Part shown: positions 10,500-22,629 of the stretch, piece by piece
How positions within the stretch are numbered: position 1 is the first letter of the stretch
Layout of the letters: each line of letters begins with the position of its first letter
NCBI RefSeq assembly: GCF_902686445.1
Contig: NC_062216.1
Coordinates: forward strand, 15,971,084 to 16,035,083
Direction: 5' to 3'
DNA from: Sciurus carolinensis
Taxonomy: Eukaryota; Chordata; Mammalia; Rodentia; Sciuridae
DNA: 64,000 nt
Position numbers and translations under genes: made by a program
The notes under the pieces: model-generated
Told to the model about the DNA's origin: nothing
Databases searched by the model: none
The model's input: only the letters and a program-made list of their open reading frames with translations

Positions 10500-11330
10500 G
10501 GCTGGTAAGAATGGAGCTTAAAATACGATGTTTGGAATAAAGGTTGCTGTGCAGTGTGGGGGAAGGCCTGCTGAAATTCAGGAGAGGTCTAACTAGGCTG
10601 GAGGATTTGAGTTCTTTGACAGTATCAGGAAGCCACTAAAGTAATCTAATTATGGCAGTAATAAGTTCATATTTGTATTCTAGTCCAATAACTCTGGGAA
10701 ACTCTATTAATAAGTAGAAAGACAAATAAAGTCCAAGAGTCTTAGGGCAGATAAGAGAAAGATGAAAGCTGGCTTGGGGCAAGGGCGATGTGGGCTTGAC
10801 CTATAGAAGGGAGGCAAAGATGGAAAGTGAGAATCAGGGGAGAAAATGCAGCTTGGCTGAGCTGGCTTGGTTGCCTGTGTGCTGCCAATCACTTAGGAAC
10901 CGGAGAGGAGCAGAGATTTGAAGGACAAAATTGCATTGTTAAATTTGAAATGCCTATAGGATCTCAAGATAGTAATGTGGAGCAGAAAGTGACATCCTCA
11001 GTCTGCAACCCCAAAGACTGGTCTCAGTTATTTAGAGGTAATGACTCGGGAGGACAAAGCCCTAGGGGTAGTTTACCATGGGAAGGAAGTAATTGCAGAG
11101 GAAGAGCAAGTGGATTGATACAACAAATGATCAAGAAGAGAACCTTAGAAAGTACAACCACTAAATGTTGGGGACAGAAGAGAAGGAAAGAGAAAGAAAA
11201 GAAAAAGAAGAGTTTGGTCAGAGGAGTGAGAGAAGATGCAAGAGACTGCTTTTGAGAAGCCATTGGAGAGAGGCTGCTGTCAAGGAGGATGTGATCAATG
11301 GTGTCAAATGCCACATAAATAATAGAATAG
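10500..11330 (-). pseudogene. L2-family LINE reverse-transcriptase relic
   Basis: On the minus strand the frame at 11314-11280 reads AFDTIDHILL, the reverse-transcriptase motif of L2/CR1 LINEs (AFDTVDHSLLL type). Further on, the plus strand TTGAAATGCCTATAGGATCT near 10947 matches the complement of the same ORF2. The same region of a second copy appears at 23790 (TGTCTATTAGACATCCAAGT). The reading frame is broken by stops and a purine-rich insertion near 11170-11215, so no protein can be made. Confidence 0.6.
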
Positions 11331-11399
11331 GAAGACTGAGTGTTGACCTGTGGCTCAGACTGGTCCCAGGTCCCTGAAAACTGCAGGCAACTTTGAAGG

Positions 11400-13010
11400 A
11401 TTTCACTCAGTCGAGAGTCAGACCATTATGGGACAATAACAGAGTGAACCCTGCTGCTGGACAATGAATTAGGGCACTCAGAAGTCACAGTCCTCTCTGG
11501 TCCTTACCCTTCTTCCCCGAGGAGCATGACTGCTATCAGCCTCTGAAAAATGCTGGGGGAAGGGACACAACTAAAATCTGACTTTGGGTTGGGCAGAGCA
11601 CTGCTGTAGTCTGTGCATTAAAATGACTTTGAGCTGCATGAATATCAAACTGCAGCTGTTGGTGCTAGACAACAGCTGGAGTTTGGGAGAGGAAATCCCA
11701 CCCTGGCATGTATGTGAAGAAAAGCTTTGCAAACAGAGAAGTACCCACTGGTGATGTTGACTGAGCCAGGACAGTCTGCAAAATAATAGCAATCCAGGGT
11801 CCCAGAGAAAGTACAGATCTCTTGTTTCTTAGGACCTCTTCTAATAATTAGCCAGCTTCTCCGCTTTGGGGTGTGGCTGCTTCAGACCAAGTGCCAGAGA
11901 CCACACGCCCAGAAGGGGTGAATCCTATACACGGACTAGAGGAGAGAACAGACAAAGCAGAATGCAAGCGAAGAGTCTTACCTGTCTGAAACGAGCCCAG
12001 CTGCTGAGCAAATCCAATATGCAGTCCATCTTCATACAACATCTTTCTTATTAATAATGTAAGCATGATGGAGGTTGCTATTGATCTTCGATACCTAAAT
12101 CTTACTTCTCTATGAATAAAAAATGTAATAAGATCTCAGAAATAAGCTAAAGACCACTGCCTGGGTCTAAATGACAGGGATAAATTAGAGTACACTGCAA
12201 AAGACTGAAAAAATGTTAATGGATGGTGGTCCCAGTTTGCTTACCAGCTGGCACAGGGCAGCTCAAAACTGGAGCAATTGGAGAGCCAGCAGAGAGGATC
12301 GCTGACCCCAGGCCCTCTGTGGCCTGCAGGACTACACCAGATCCATCACTGTCAAAGGCCTACAATGATAATACCCAAGCTCCTTAGGTTTGACATACTT
12401 CCTGACTTCCATTTTTATTCGTGTGTGTTGTTGGGGGGGAGGGGTAGGATTATGGCTCTTCTACTTTCAATAGGATTTAAGATGTGGTATAAAATTAAGT
12501 ATGATATAAAACGGGAAAATTAAACAGTGAAATATCAAAGGGAATGGCGAAATAGACATTGCCAAGCACCTAAGATATGTTATCTACTCTAGCTGGAAGT
12601 GAGTTTAACTCTGTGTTTCATTGCATCTAAAAAATATATATAGTCTATTAAAGGCAGTTTCTCTGTGTTCTGGCCCTATTTACTCTCCGAATCTTTACTG
12701 TTCTCCCTTTTTTTTTTTTCCCCCTAATCTCACCATGGTCCAATCCACAGTTTAGGTGAACTGCTTAGCTTTGATGGCAGTAGTGGGGTTTGGGGGGCCT
12801 AGGCCATGGTCAATAGTGGAATGCAATGAATATACATTCTTTAGCTCAGCTCGGTGGAAACAGTTCAGTATCACCACTGTTTCCACAGGTAAGGGCACAG
12901 ATTTATTAAGTAGACTTTCCCAGCTTGTTTTCATATTCCTTTATTGATGTTCAATTCCAGCAAGGCAACTATGAGCCTCCATTTTGACCTTGGAAGAATG
13001 AGGTTATTGT
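11400..13010. other. Unassigned non-coding stretch
   Basis: No gene or repeat recognised. On the minus strand, a splice-donor-like GACAG|GTAAGACTC lies at 11986-11973, but I see no acceptor to pair with it. A T/C-run sits at 12710-12724. Confidence 0.5.
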
Positions 13011-13014
13011 CAAT

Positions 13015-13384
13015 TGTTTTAGACAGTTTATTTTGCTGATGTGACTAAATGATCTGACCAACACAATTATAGAGAAGGAAAAGTTTACTTGAGGGCTCAC
13101 AGATTCAGAGGTCTGAGTCCATAGAAGGCCGGCTCCATTCATCGGGACTTGTTGGCAGGGGGAAGCAGCTCACATCACAATGATCAAGAAGCAGAGAGAG
13201 TGATTCCACTCTTTAGATACAAAATATACACAAATATATATCCCATAGCCACACTCCAATTCCCACCTCCTCCAGCCACACTCTACCACTTCAATTAATC
13301 CCATCAGGGATCAATTCACCGATTGGGTCAAGACTCTTACAACAAGTGAGCTTTTGGGGGACACCTCACAGTCAAAGCATAACA
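13015..13384 (-). mobile_element. MaLR-type LTR, same family as the copies at 20.8 and 59.0 kb
   Basis: The minus strand begins TGTTATGCTTTGACTGTGAG and ends near CTAAAACA. It shares GCTGCTTCCCCCTGCCA, GGCCTTCTATGGACTCAGAC and CTCAAGTAAACTTTTCCT with the copies at 20820-21243 and 59044-59467, but is about 54 bases shorter. No internal sequence follows, so it is a solo LTR. The flanks TCAAT and CTAAT are only partly alike. Confidence 0.78.
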
Positions 13385-13671
13385 CTAATATTGGCAGACT
13401 TTCAAACTAAAAATACCATGCCTAGCTTCCCAGATTCTCCCTCCCTCTCTTTTTCGCTGTCTCTCTCCCCATTCCTATGCCCCTGCCCCTCTGCCTCTCA
13501 TTTTTGTCTTGCTCCATCAAAGATCTACACCTACATCTATAGGATACATCCACTCAGCTGGTCTTTGTCATGGCCGTCTTTTTTTGACCTGATCAGTTAG
13601 CCTCTCTCTCCAATTCTGCTGTTGTTCTTGATAAAAAAGAGGAGGAAGCAGGAATGTCTATAGTTGTATAT

Positions 13672-13790
13672 CCATGGTGTCTATTACTGGCCTCATTAAC
13701 CAGCTTTATGACCTTGGGTGAGTCACTTCTGTTACATTCTGGACAGGCAAGTGAAGACTTCAGACTAGATCGTATCTAAGGCTCTTCCCA
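13672..13790 (-). repeat. MIR SINE fragment
   Basis: ACCAGCTTTATGACCTTGGG followed by TGAGTCACTTCTG matches the reverse MIR region around GCTGTGTGACCTTGGGCAAG. Confidence 0.5.
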
Positions 13791-13799
13791 GATCTAAGA

Positions 13800-14689
13800 A
13801 GCAGACTTTACCTCCACCATTTCCCTGAAATTGCTCTTTCAAAGTTTACAATTATTTTCTAATTGCAAATCCAATAACTTTTCTCAGTGACCAACCTAAT
13901 TGACCTTTGGGGCAACATTTAATTATTGATTCCGTTTTTCTTTCTTGGCAGCCAGGTCTCTTGCTTATTTAGGAATTTTCATCTGACACTCTTCCCATAT
14001 CCTGTTTTTGTTTCCACATCACCAAATATCAATAAGTCATAGAAAATCTACAGAATATTAAAATGAAAAATAAAATAAGAAAAAACAGAGACCTAAGAAT
14101 TCCATATCCTCAAAAGTTGGCACTCACAGATAAGAGTCACAGAAAGGCATTTTAAATGTGTTCTAGGAATATTACTACAAATGTATCACTTATGAATTAA
14201 AATTTATTCAAATAATTGAAGAAATAATGAACACAAATAAATGAAATAATTTAAAACAATGATGGCTTTGTAAAAACAGAATTGCCAATGAGCAATAAAG
14301 CTAAGTAAATATAGAATTATCTCACTAATTGTTATTGTTGTAACTAGAAAACATAATATAAATATCAAAAAGTCTACCCTTATGTAAGAAATATCCAACA
14401 TGAATAATATAGTGAGTAGAAGGAAAAAAACAAGGGCTGGAAAAGTTTTATATAGAAGAAAATTAATAGATTTAGTTTTATTATTAATATTGATACTTAT
14501 GAAAACTCATTCAATTATTATAAACATTGCAATTAAAAAACCCAAATGTAGCATATATGTTAGCCAAATCACAAGGGGATAAAAGAGCAAAAACTGTGAA
14601 AAGGAACCATAAGGAAGTAAACACAATGAACCACAGAGCTATAAAATAGCAGGTAGATAAAATATATCAGCCTTCAAAATAATTATTAG
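13800..14689. other. AT-rich unassigned stretch
   Basis: Very A+T-rich. Parts near 14200-14650 have the texture of old L1 sequence, but I cannot place them in the element. No gene seen. Confidence 0.45.
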
Positions 14690-15975
14690 CAATAACAGAT
14701 TTGTGTGTAAAACAGAAACCATAAAACTATTAGAAGAAAACATTTGAGAAAATCTTTAAGTTCTAGGAGTCCTCAGATCTGAAGAATTTAGATATTATAC
14801 CAAAACAATGATCCATAAACATTGATGAATTGAATTTCCTCAGGTTAAAAAAATTTTCACCATGAAATGCCCCATGAGGTACCTGAAAATACAAGCTACA
14901 GACTTGAAAAAAAATATTACCAAGTCATTCATTTTATGATGGTTTTCTATCTAGAATACACAAGAAAGCTGGTAACTCAAAAATAAAAACAAATACCAAG
15001 GAGAAGATATGAATATGAGATAAGCACATGAAAAAATGCTTCAACATTACTAGCCATTAGCAAACCACATATTAAACCCACAACATACCACTGTGCATGT
15101 GCTGGAATGGCCAAAATTAAAAAGGAAAATGGATAAGGTCAAATGCTCAAAAGGATGCAAAACAGATAGAGCTGATGGGAATGGCTTGTTGGAATGTAAC
15201 CTGGTACAGCCACTTGGGAATATGGTTTGGCAGTTGCTTTTAAAACTAAGTATGTACTTAGAATGCAACTCAATTTTACTCTTGGACATTTCTTCCAGAG
15301 AAATGAAAACTTATGCTCAAATAAAAACCATGCATGAATGTGCATAGCAGTTTTATTTGTAATAACCCCAAACTGGAAGCAACACAAATGTCCTTCATTA
15401 GGTGGTGAATGGTTAAACAACCTCTGGTAAATTTATACCATGTAGTACTATTCAGCAATAAAAAGGAACGTCAATGCACGCCACAACTTGAATGTATTTC
15501 AAAGGTATTTTCCCTGGTGAGGAAAGTCAATCTCCAAAAGTAACATCGTGTATGATTCTATTTGTATAATATCTTCAAAATGACAGAACTACAGAGATGG
15601 AAGACAGATTACTGCTCCCCAGGGACACGGATAGGGTTGGGCTGTGGCCTACTGTAATGGCTAACATGAGGGAGGTCCTCTGTGGTGGTGAAAGGTCTGC
15701 ATCACTGGTAGGTTCACAAATCTACACAAGGGATTGAATTGCACAGCACTGTGTACAACACGTGTGAACAACCCAGTCCCCCCAAAAATGAATGTGTGTA
15801 AAATCAAATGATGAAATTTGATTGAGCTTTGCACTCTAGTCAATAGTGTGGTGCAATGTCAATTTCCTGGTTTGGTTGTTCTATGGCAGAAGAATTTGTC
15901 ATCACGGTAGGACAGCTGGGTGAAAAATCCAAGACACTTAAAATTTTGTAAAAAGTAGAAATAAATAAAAGACTT
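14690..15975 (+). repeat. Old L1 fragment (ORF2 end and 3' region)
   Basis: The order of segments follows L1 ORF2: AGAAGAAAACATTTGAGAAA near 14731, GGAATGGCCAAAATTAAAAA near 15103, CAGCCACTTGGGAATATGGT near 15209, GCAGTTTTATTTGTAATAAC near 15347. The 3' region follows, with ATGTCAATTTCCTGGTTTGG near 15857 and an A-rich end. Frames are riddled with stops. It resembles an L1M-type subfamily, older than the squirrel L1s at 8.5 and 58.2 kb. Confidence 0.7.
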
Positions 15976-16059
15976 GGCTTTCTTTCTTTTTAATTTTTTT
16001 TTTAACGGAGAGGGTTCAGAAGCCATGATACCCCCAGTAGTAACAAGCACACTTGGTGT

Positions 16060-16850
16060 CTAAACCTTAAATTACCTTCCTGCACAAAAAGGAAGCAGTG
16101 CTCCCTGGAGAAATAATTCGGTTCCAAACTGGGGAAGAAAATACACAGGATGAGCATGGAGAGTCTAATAATGCCAGAAGGTAAGGAAATGTTAAACTAT
16201 CTAATAAACAAAGCAACACAAGGGTTATGTCAGTGGGCACAGGAGCCCATTGCAAGAGTCCCAATGGACAAAGCTGCCCAAATCAGAGCCACAAAATACA
16301 AAAATACTGTTGGACTTCATCCAAAGTATTAAATAAATAACACATGAGTCCATTCTGGAATAAACAAATGATTGGATGAGTAAATAAGTAGAGAAGCACA
16401 TGGAAATCACCTGATCCATGGTATGAATTCTTGATGTGAGAACCATTTTCTCTCTGTGGACTTTGTTCCCCAAACCTGTTATCTAAGTTTAAGAAATACA
16501 TCAAATTTCAGTTGAAATTCTCAAAACTGCCCAGGTCATCAAAAATAAGGGAAGTCTGACACAGTCACAACCAAAAAGAGCCGAAGGAGGAAACATGATA
16601 TAATGTAGTATCCAGGATGAGATCCCATAGAAAAATGATATTAGACAAAAAAAAAAAAAAAACAACCTGAAAAAAATCAGCTTCACTTAATAATTGCATT
16701 TTAATATTGGTTCATAACTTGTGACCAACATATTATACTAATCTAAGTTTTAAGTAGTAGAAGATAATGGGCCTGAGGGAAATGGGATTTGTACTTTCTC
16801 TGCAACTTTCCTGTAAGTCTAAAACTAATTTAAAATAAAGTATTTATGTA
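16060..16850 (+). repeat. Old L1 3' untranslated region fragment
   Basis: Contains segments found in old L1/HAL1-type 3' ends: GTATCCAGGATGAGATCCCA near 16609, an A16 run at 16647-16662, and a terminal CTGCAACTTTCCTGTAAGTC plus AAAACTAATTTAAAATAAAG near 16800-16840. Confidence 0.6.
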
Positions 16851-16889
16851 AGCATGTGACTGGATAAATATCCACTTTAAAATACAAGG

Positions 16890-17760
16890 AAACTTAGACT
16901 GTTGAAATCCCACAAAAGATAAAACCCAATTTCATACTGCTTATAATACATAATAACAACAAAATTACATATAAAATTTTAGAATAAAATATGTGCAATG
17001 GTACCCCAGGTCAATACAAATGAGGAGCTGTTCTTATTAATAACAGCAAAGAATTCAAGAGAAAAAGCAGTTAGCAGGTTAATGAGGTCATTCTTCACAT
17101 TTAAGTTATGGTCATTAATGTTTCTGTTGTAAATATCATAAAAATGACTTTGGAATACATGAATAATCAGATTCCACAAAGAGCCTTCATACAGCACTCT
17201 CAGTCTTTGATATATCAAATTGACACGAACAAGCAGGGAAAGTGATGATTGAATAATATAACAAGCAAGATTAATTTTACATATGTATATCAAAATGTGT
17301 AACCTAAGGGAATACATTTTTTTCAAATAAACATGACGTGTTTATAAAAAATTGATTATACTCAAGGTCACAACTTCAGTGAATTTTCAAGAGTAGATTT
17401 TTATGATCACAATTTCTAATTGTCAAATAATAAAGGCAAATTCAAGTCTCAATTGCTTTTACAAAATAAGAATGGTTAAAAATAAAAAAAAAGAAGTTCA
17501 AGAATTAAAAGTGAAACTAAAAAAATAATAAATAATAAATGAAGAGAAAAACTAGATGTTGGAAACAACAATGGTAGAACAGGAATTAATGAACTAGAAA
17601 ATGAGAAAGCAATAGAAATTGGAAATCTAAATCCAGGGGGCATTTAAAAAAGATATGATAAATATCTGGTAAGTATAATAAAGAGTCAAAACAACTGGGA
17701 TTAAATGCAAACATTTTTAAGGTATGTTACAAAATTCTAAGAATACTTATTAAAACTCAA
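16890..17760 (+). repeat. Probable old L1 fragment
   Basis: A-rich, with a GAATTAATGAACTAGAAAAT patch near 17584 and GAAAGCAATAGAAATTGG after it, resembling the early ORF2 region of mammalian L1. No frame is open for long on the plus strand. The 115-codon open frame on the minus strand (17326-16979) has no recognisable domain and probably reflects A+T bias. Confidence 0.45.
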
Positions 17761-17776
17761 AACGGATCCAGTTTTC

Positions 17777-17817
17777 AAATTCATTATTTAATTAGAGAAA
17801 TTCATTATTTAATTAGA
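17777..17817. repeat. 21-bp tandem duplication containing TAATTAG
   Basis: AAATTCATTATTTAATTAGA occurs exactly at 17777-17796 and again at 17798-17817, separated by one base, giving a 21-base period. Each unit carries a TAATTAG homeodomain core. Confidence 0.9.
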
Positions 17818-17829
17818 CTCTGGTAAAAA

Positions 17830-19020
17830 GCACTAACCAAAAGAAGATCAGGAAGAATGCACAACCTTTGTTGCCTGCAATACTTAAATTACTTTCAGGA
17901 GTTATCCTGCAGTCTTGTTATGTAGGAACCAAATTCTTTCACTGCTTCTTGTTTTTTCTTACCTCATCCTTGACTAGAGGGAATTCACCCAGTCTGAGTG
18001 CATTTCCAGCAACCGAAACCCTGGCAATCTTCTGCTGAAACTAACATGACTCTTTTCCTAAACTAGATCTTCTAGAACACAATCCTGAATGTGCCCCTTC
18101 TGCCCAGGTATTGGAGTCACTGTCACATAGAATTAAACTCTAGAGTATTGAAAAGACAATGGAAAGGATCTTCCACTCTACCAGAGGCCCAAACCATAAT
18201 TTTATTCAATAGGTAAGTCTTATACCCAGTCTGGAATTGATTCTATCTGCACCTGGAAAATTTGTTCCACCTCTGATTCACAGGTTTGGGTGCATTATAC
18301 ATGAGTAGGCGCCAGAAGAAACATGCAGAGGGAACGCAAATAGGGAAAGGTAGAAAACCATAGGAGCAGAATATAAAGTCCCTATTGGTAATAAGCCAAT
18401 CCAAGCAAAATGGAACAGGTGGGAAGCATATTTGTGTAACTTATTCTGAATTTCACTCTATTATTTCATATCCAGACATTGAGCAATTAAGGACCCAGAC
18501 TGAGAAGTATCTGAAATTAGCAAAAGGGATCTGATAAAAAAAAAAAAATTAAATACAGAGTCTCAGGCCAACATAAAACAATAACAGGAAGATCAAAATA
18601 CATCAGAAGAAACAAGACAGAGAAACAGTTTTATGGGTAGGGATTTTCTCTTAGGTACATATTGATAAAAAATTTTGATGATTCCACAGGGATAAATAAT
18701 TTAAAATCTATATCAGAACATCTCCAACATCAGAACATACAGAAATCTCCTGCAGAATATATTTAGTTTGTTTTATGTCCTTTTGTTAAATAACTGGTAG
18801 GATAATATATGCATAGATCTTATTGTAGAGTATATACTTAATCGTTCTCTGGACATCACTTTATTAACTTTTTAAGATTCAAGGCATAAAACAAGTCATC
18901 CAGATATTGTTGTTGATTATGATCTTGATCAAGTTTACCCCTCATTTCTGAGATTAGAGTCATGATGTAGACTCATTTTCAAAATGGGATCTAAATCATG
19001 GTTAACCTGTCCAACGGTGT
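17830..19020. other. Unassigned non-coding stretch
   Basis: No gene or family recognised. An A run lies at about 18535-18548. Confidence 0.45.
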
Positions 19021-19029
19021 CACAATCTT

Positions 19030-19435
19030 AAGAAGTCTGACTTACTCTTTCTGGGTCAAAGGCAATGCTAGTTTGTTAAATCTCTTTTTCCTTTCCACGA
19101 GCTTGCAGAAAGACTGAATTCTCAGCACTCTTTGCAGTCCCATGTGAATATTCTGGCCTCTGGGCTTTGGTATAAGTGGCACGAGTCACTCTGGGCCAAA
19201 GGATAAAAGAATTGTTCTCTCTTCCCTTGCTTTGTTTATCATGCAATTACAATATCAAATAACGAAACCATGAGATGATAATAGCCTGAATCCCAGAACC
19301 ATCGTTTGAAAGGGAGCTATTCTGGAGAGATAGAAGAATCTCCTTTATAGGAAGAAGAAAAAGGTTTTATGTTAAATCACAGAGATTTCTGGGTGTATTT
19401 GTTACTGCAGCTTTACCTAGCCTAAGACCTTGACT
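19030..19435 (+). repeat. Old ERVL-type LTR fragment
   Basis: The 3' part (TAAATCACAGAGATTTCTGG, then GTATTTGTTACTGCAGC and ACCTAGCCTAAGAC) matches the end of an old mammalian LTR group that reads CCACTGAGATTTTGGGG ... GCAGCATAACCTAGCCTA. The subfamily is not certain. Confidence 0.5.
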
Positions 19436-19668
19436 AAGACTTTTTCCCTCCAAGCTGGTCATGATCATCAATATTATTCTTCACTGAACACACACTGTTC
19501 TACACTTAAAGCAATTCCTTGGTATTGCTAAGAATGTAGGGATTTTTATTATTCTACAGCTGTTGTTTCATATGCCTTGTATCTGTTTGCTCTATTATTT
19601 CTAATGCTAGTCCCAATTATTTGGGGGTTGAAGATTGTTCAACAAATATTTATCTATGTGTCTCCTTG
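19436..19668. other. Unassigned short stretch
   Basis: A+T-rich, no family recognised. Confidence 0.4.
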
Positions 19669-19880
19669 GCTTTAATAATATTTTTATTTTATTTGTTCTA
19701 ATTAGTTTACATGACAATAGAATGCACTTATACATTTTGATAGATCATACTTAGAGTGTAATCTCTCATTTTTCTGATCATACATATTGCAGAATCACAT
19801 TGTCATACAGTCATACATGTACGTGAGGTAATACATCCTTAGTTATTCCTTCTGCCTAACATATTCTTTCCCCAGACATC
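19669..19880 (-). mobile_element. 5'-truncated squirrel-type L1 3' end
   Basis: A T-rich left edge is followed by TTTGTTCTAATTAGTTTACA, ATGACAATAGAATGCACTTA and CAGTCATACATGTACGTGAG. This is the complement of the same L1 3' untranslated region seen at 8490-8790, here more diverged and without the inversion. Confidence 0.7.
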
Positions 19881-20394
19881 TAATTGGTTTACTCTCTTCT
19901 CTTCTTTAACTCTCTGCTGAAGTGTGGCCTCAGTGAAGTGTGTTCTGACTATCCTAATTCATGCTACCAACTGCACCAAGTGTGCACACACTTGCACACA
20001 CACAAAACATGCTCCAAACCCCTTTTATAATACTTCATTTCTAACTTTTCCCATAGCATAATTTACCTTATTGTATACTATATAATTTACTTATTTATTA
20101 TACTGAATGTGTGTCTCATATCCATCTCTCCCCTCATGGTAAATTCCACTGAGGATAAAGATTTTCAACTGTTGGGTTCACTATTAGAAAAGTGCCTCAC
20201 ATCAAGAAGGCATTTTGCAATTATTTGTCAAGTGAAAAAACATTCATTTAGAGCAAGGCCTGGTGCTGGGCACTGTGAGAGATACAAAGGCTCACAGGTT
20301 CCCATGTCGCACTTGGCCTTGATGAGTGTAAAATCAAGTACAAAAAAAACAAGTAAATTACAGACATCACTACAAAGGTAAGTATAAAATGTAG
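19881..20394. other. Unassigned stretch
   Basis: CA-rich patch (CACACACACAAA) near 19985. The 90-codon open frame at 20109-20381 has no recognised domain. Confidence 0.4.
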
Positions 20395-21312
20395 TATTAT
20401 TCCACTGTAAAATAAAACAAGAAAAAAAATGAAATCCTATTATTTGCAGCAATATGGATGGAAGTGGAGAATATTATGTTAAATAAAATAAGTTAGTATG
20501 GAAGGACAAATATTGTATATTCTCACTTATATATGGAAGTTCTAAAAGATGATCCCAAAGAAGTAATGAATAGAATATTGGTTCCTTGAGGCTGGAGAGT
20601 GTGGGGGCTGGAGAGAGGGGCCTCACGGGTACAGGGGTGCAGGTGGACAGGAGAAATAACTTGCAACTTTCTACACGGTGGAGTAAGGATGACCAACATT
20701 AATTGCAGATTCAAAATACATAGTAAAGAGGACTTTTAATGCTCCCAACACAAATAAATGATAAATGTTTGAGGCAATAGATTGACTATTCTGATCTGAT
20801 CATTATGTATTACATACATTGTTATGGTTTGGAGGTGAGGTGTCCCCCAAAGGCTCACACGTGATACAATGCAGGAAGGTTCAGAAGAGAAATGATTGGG
20901 TGGTAAGAATCTTAACCCAATCAGTGAATTGATCCCTAATGGGATTGATTGAAGTGGTAGGGTGTGGCTGGAGGAGGTGGGAATTGGGGCATGGCTATGG
21001 GGTATGTATTTTCTATCTGGAGAGTGGAGTGTCTCTCTCTGCTTTCTGATCTCATGTGAGCTGCTTCCCTCTGCCACACTCTTCCGCCATGATGTTCAGC
21101 CTCACCTGGAGCCCTGAGAAATGGAACTGGCCTTCTATGGACTAAGACCTCTGAATCTGTGAGCCCTCAAATAAACTTTTCCTCCTTCAAAATTGTTCTG
21201 GTCAGATCTTTTAGTCACAGCAGTGAAAAAGCCGACTCAAACATACATATGTGGAAATGTCACACTGACCCCATAAATATGTGCAGTTATTCTGTGTCAA
21301 TTAAAAAAATAA
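20395..21312 (+). repeat. Old L1 3' end, split by a solo LTR
   Basis: The left part runs from a degenerate TATTATTCCACTGTAAAATA through TGTATATTCTCACTTATATA and CCCAACACAAATAAATGATA to 20819. The right part resumes at 21244 and continues TGTCACACTGACCCCATAAA and TTCTGTGTCAATTAAAAAAA. The two halves are collinear with one L1 3' untranslated region once the LTR at 20820-21243 is removed. Confidence 0.8.
20815..21248 (+). mobile_element. MaLR-type solo LTR with exact 5-bp target duplication
   Basis: The LTR (20820-21243, 424 bp) starts TGTTATGGTTTGGAGG and ends GACTCAAACA, so it has TG...CA ends. It is flanked by TACAT at 20815-20819 and 21244-21248. A 5-bp duplication is usual for ERVL/MaLR insertion. 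It contains TGTGAGCTGCTTCCCTCTGC and a polyadenylation-like region CAAATAAACTTTTCCTCC near its end. No internal coding sequence remains, so it is a solo LTR left by recombination, or one whose other parts were lost. Confidence 0.88.
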
Positions 21313-22055
21313 AATGTGGCGTGTAGAGAAGATAGTAAGATTATTACTATCCTGGTCCAGAGTGTGTGTGTATTGTATTTGTTTTTATCCTATAGAGTTC
21401 TAAGAGCAGTGTCCCTCTAAAGTTTGTCCTACACCCTTTGACCTTGTTAAATTTATTCATTCAGACTATAGTTAACGGGCACAGCTGCCCCCTGACCCTG
21501 AAGATTAGTAAAATAAGAGTGACCCCGGGCAGTGGAAAATACGTCTGAAACAAACAGACCTGTGGTGCCCAGGATGGAGCCTTCTAGGAAGGAAGCTCCT
21601 TGACACTGTTCAGCTGTTCAGCACACTGTAATGTGTCTGCTCTGTGGGGCCCCTGGGAGAAATTCATGGAAAACCTTGAGTATCTGGAGTAGTTTCTTGT
21701 CTGCTGAACGATTGGTCTGTTTTTGTCATAAGGATGGTATGAATTGCATAATTAATCAGGTTTTCCTTTTCAAATTGTCCGTTGAAAGCTTAGAGCCCAA
21801 TCTGTGATTCATCTGCCGCAAAGGCAGGGTCCTCTCTGGCTTGTATTTTAGCCTGCTATTTCCCACATTCCTAGTTCCATTTTCTGTCTCCACCCTTGCT
21901 TTGCTCCTTTCTTTGTTGCCTTCTTTTAAAGCATGTTTATTTATTTATTTTATATCCCTATAAGCTGCTTCAAATCCTTTTTGAAAGTCGTTAGGGGAGA
22001 CATAGAGGAAGCAGTTGTTAGGGATCTGTTCCAGGCACATCGCGGTACTGGCTGC
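21313..22055. other. Unassigned stretch with a possible conserved block at 21690-21800
   Basis: Non-repetitive. Around 21740-21765 it contains GAATTGCATAATTAATCAGG, an octamer- and homeodomain-like cluster. No gene recognised. Confidence 0.4.
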
Positions 22056-22059
22056 ATGG

Positions 22060-22190
22060 AAGGGGAGATAAAGACCCGAGGAAAGTAAGCGAGTGAGGAA
22101 GAAAGAAAGAGAAATAGAAAGGATATAAAAAGATGACATCGTCCCTGCCCTCAAGGAACTTGAGGAGTGATGGCCCAGGGATTTGCGTGT
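22060..22190 (-). repeat. L2 3' region fragment
   Basis: GTCCCTGCCCTCAAGGAACT near 22141 is the complement-strand L2 signature (CCTGCCCTCAAGGAGCTTAC). Confidence 0.5.
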
Positions 22191-22629
22191 GGCTTTAGTG
22201 CACATTGATTTCTCCCCTCTCTGAACTCGAACAGCACTTAGAGTCAATAACACCCAATTTAGCACTTGATGATATACTGCCTGCTACTGTCTGCTTATTG
22301 TTTTATGTGGCTAAGTGTTGCCTGTTGGGCAGGGACCTTGTGTTAACTACCCCTGTCTTCTCCTAGCGAGGAGTGCAGTGGTTCAGTAGATTGATGGAGT
22401 GAGAAGTCGTCCATCCTCCCCAGGATGGTCCAGATCTCTTCAAGTATGCTGTCTACTGCAGCCAGCCCCTTGCACCTGCGGGCCCCACAGCAGCCTTGGC
22501 TGCCTGATTTATCCTTGCTGCCTGCAAGGATCTTGGAGGGACTCTTGCATGTGATTCTCTGTGCCAGCCTTACCTAAATGTGTTCCCGCAATTCAATGAC
22601 GGTGAACTGAAATGGTTTAATAATAATTA
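22191..22629. other. Unassigned stretch
   Basis: No gene or family recognised. GCAATTCAATGACGGTGAAC near 22589, followed by a TAATAATTAATAA patch, has the texture of a conserved block. Confidence 0.4.

Noticed and set aside
11973..11986. Minus-strand splice donor GACAG|GTAAGACTC
   Set aside because: No acceptor or open frame in the right place to define an exon.
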